Shown: piece by piece, positions 6,380 to 6,750 of the stretch
Numbering within the stretch: position 1 is the first letter of the stretch
Layout: each line of letters starts with the position of its first letter
NCBI GenBank assembly: GCA_031254385.1
Contig: JAIRUO010000211.1
Coordinates: 1-6,750 of the forward strand
Origin: Treponema sp.
GTDB lineage: Bacteria; Spirochaetota; Spirochaetia; Treponematales; Breznakiellaceae
Direction of reading: 5' to 3'
DNA: 6,750 nt
Translations under genes and position numbers: made by a program
The notes under the pieces: generated by a model
What the model was told of the DNA's origin: nothing
Seen by the model: only the letters and a program-made list of their open reading frames with translations
Databases searched by the model: none

Positions 6380-6474
6380 TTATTACCTTTGCTTTTCGGG
6401 GTTTGGGGGTCCGACCGCTAATTTTCATTTTAGTGGTCGGATAAAGCACTTTGTGCTTTTTAGCGAACAATAAT
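6380..6474 (-). other. 23S-5S internal transcribed spacer with two hairpins
   Basis: The spacer holds no tRNA gene. It contains two inverted repeats. The first is a tight hairpin at 6443-6459 (AAAGCAC, loop AAA, GTGCTTT). The second is a stronger one at 6410-6441 (TCCGACC-A-CTAA, 8-nt loop, TTAG-C-GGTCGGA; eleven pairs with one internal A/C mismatch). They probably serve as folding or processing elements (for example RNase III or RNase E-type maturation) of the precursor rRNA; that role is inferred from position. Confidence 0.55.
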
Positions 6475-6750
6475 ATGGTCAAGCCTCACGGCAGATTAGT
6501 AGCGGTCGGCTGAACACGTTGCCGTGCTTAGACCTCCGCCCTATCAACCAGGTAGTCTCCCTGGTGCCTTCAGGGGGATTATATCCCCGGGGATGGTTTA
6601 TCTTGAGGGGGGCTTCCCACTTAGATGCCTTCAGCGGTTATCCCTTCCGTACGTGGCTACCCGGCACTTGCCCTTGGCAGGACAACCGGTACACCAGAGG
6701 TACGTCCATTTCGGTCCTCTCGTACTAAAAACAGCTCCTCTCAACCATCC
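6475..6750 (-). rRNA. rrl: 23S ribosomal RNA, 3' end (partial)
   Basis: The minus strand carries the sarcin-ricin loop AGTACGAGAGGACCG at 6726-6712, the GTA-GC-A-CGTACGGAAGGGATAACCGCTGAAGG-type domain VI stretch, CTACCTGGTTGATAGGGCGG, and the 3' end CTACTAAT...GTGAGGCTTGACC. These match the last part of bacterial 23S rRNA (domain VI) closely. The 5' part of the gene lies beyond the window. The 3' end is placed by comparison with the E. coli end (GAGGCTTAACCTT) and may be off by a few bases. It leads directly into the 5S gene, so this is the end of an rRNA operon. Confidence 0.97.

Noticed and set aside
6082..6482. Protein-like open frames on both strands across the 5S gene
   Set aside because: The region is 5S rRNA plus spacer and terminator; apparent peptides here are translations of structural RNA.
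6519..6728. Open frame of 69 codons on the plus strand
   Set aside because: It lies within 23S rRNA domain VI on the opposite strand; such frames are a known source of false protein annotations.
1..6750. CRISPR array, insertion sequence, attachment site, toxin-antitoxin or defence system
   Set aside because: No spaced direct repeats, transposase or integrase frames, tRNA-linked repeats or defence-protein motifs were seen on either strand.

Overview
The window looks like a piece of a spirochaete chromosome, most likely from a Treponema-type bacterium. The basis is the gene content: an ArgRS of the NTNKPLHLGHLRND type, a long uncharacterised protein and a two-part envelope protein of a style I associate with treponemes. 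I could not run a database search, so the genus is an inference; the moderate GC would suit a gut or termite-gut treponeme. Everything I can support is read from the minus strand, so transcription runs from high to low coordinates.

Layout in the direction of transcription. (1) About 6750-6475 is the last ~276 nt of a 23S rRNA gene, including the sarcin-ricin loop. It is followed by a spacer of about 95 nt with two hairpins, then a complete 5S rRNA gene (about 6378-6262). An inverted repeat plus T-tract (6204-6265) probably ends the rRNA operon, and its first arm begins inside the 5S 3' end. (2) 6148-5105 encodes an exported protein with a signal peptide, a small N-terminal alpha/beta-like domain and a C-terminal half that looks like an outer-membrane beta-barrel. 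(3) A 49-nt gap holds a perfect 26-bp palindrome that covers the likely promoter of the next gene. (4) 5055-3352 encodes a 567-residue protein of unknown function, (5) 3346-2546 a PgeF/YfiH (laccase-domain) protein, (6) 2537-735 arginyl-tRNA synthetase, and (7) 701-1 the first 233 residues of a uroporphyrinogen-decarboxylase-family protein cut by the window edge.

Genes 4 to 7 are separated by only 5, 8 and 33 nt, and the start signals of pgeF and argS overlap the preceding stop codons, so they are probably one operon. ArgRS and PgeF are housekeeping functions (tRNA charging; purine nucleoside handling or metabolite repair). The 567-residue protein and the URO-D-family protein are the uncertain partners. 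I see no CRISPR array, mobile element, toxin-antitoxin pair, phage gene or recognisable defence system. The best candidates for something undescribed are the unknown 567-residue protein with its palindrome-covered, possibly leaderless promoter, and the two-part envelope protein.
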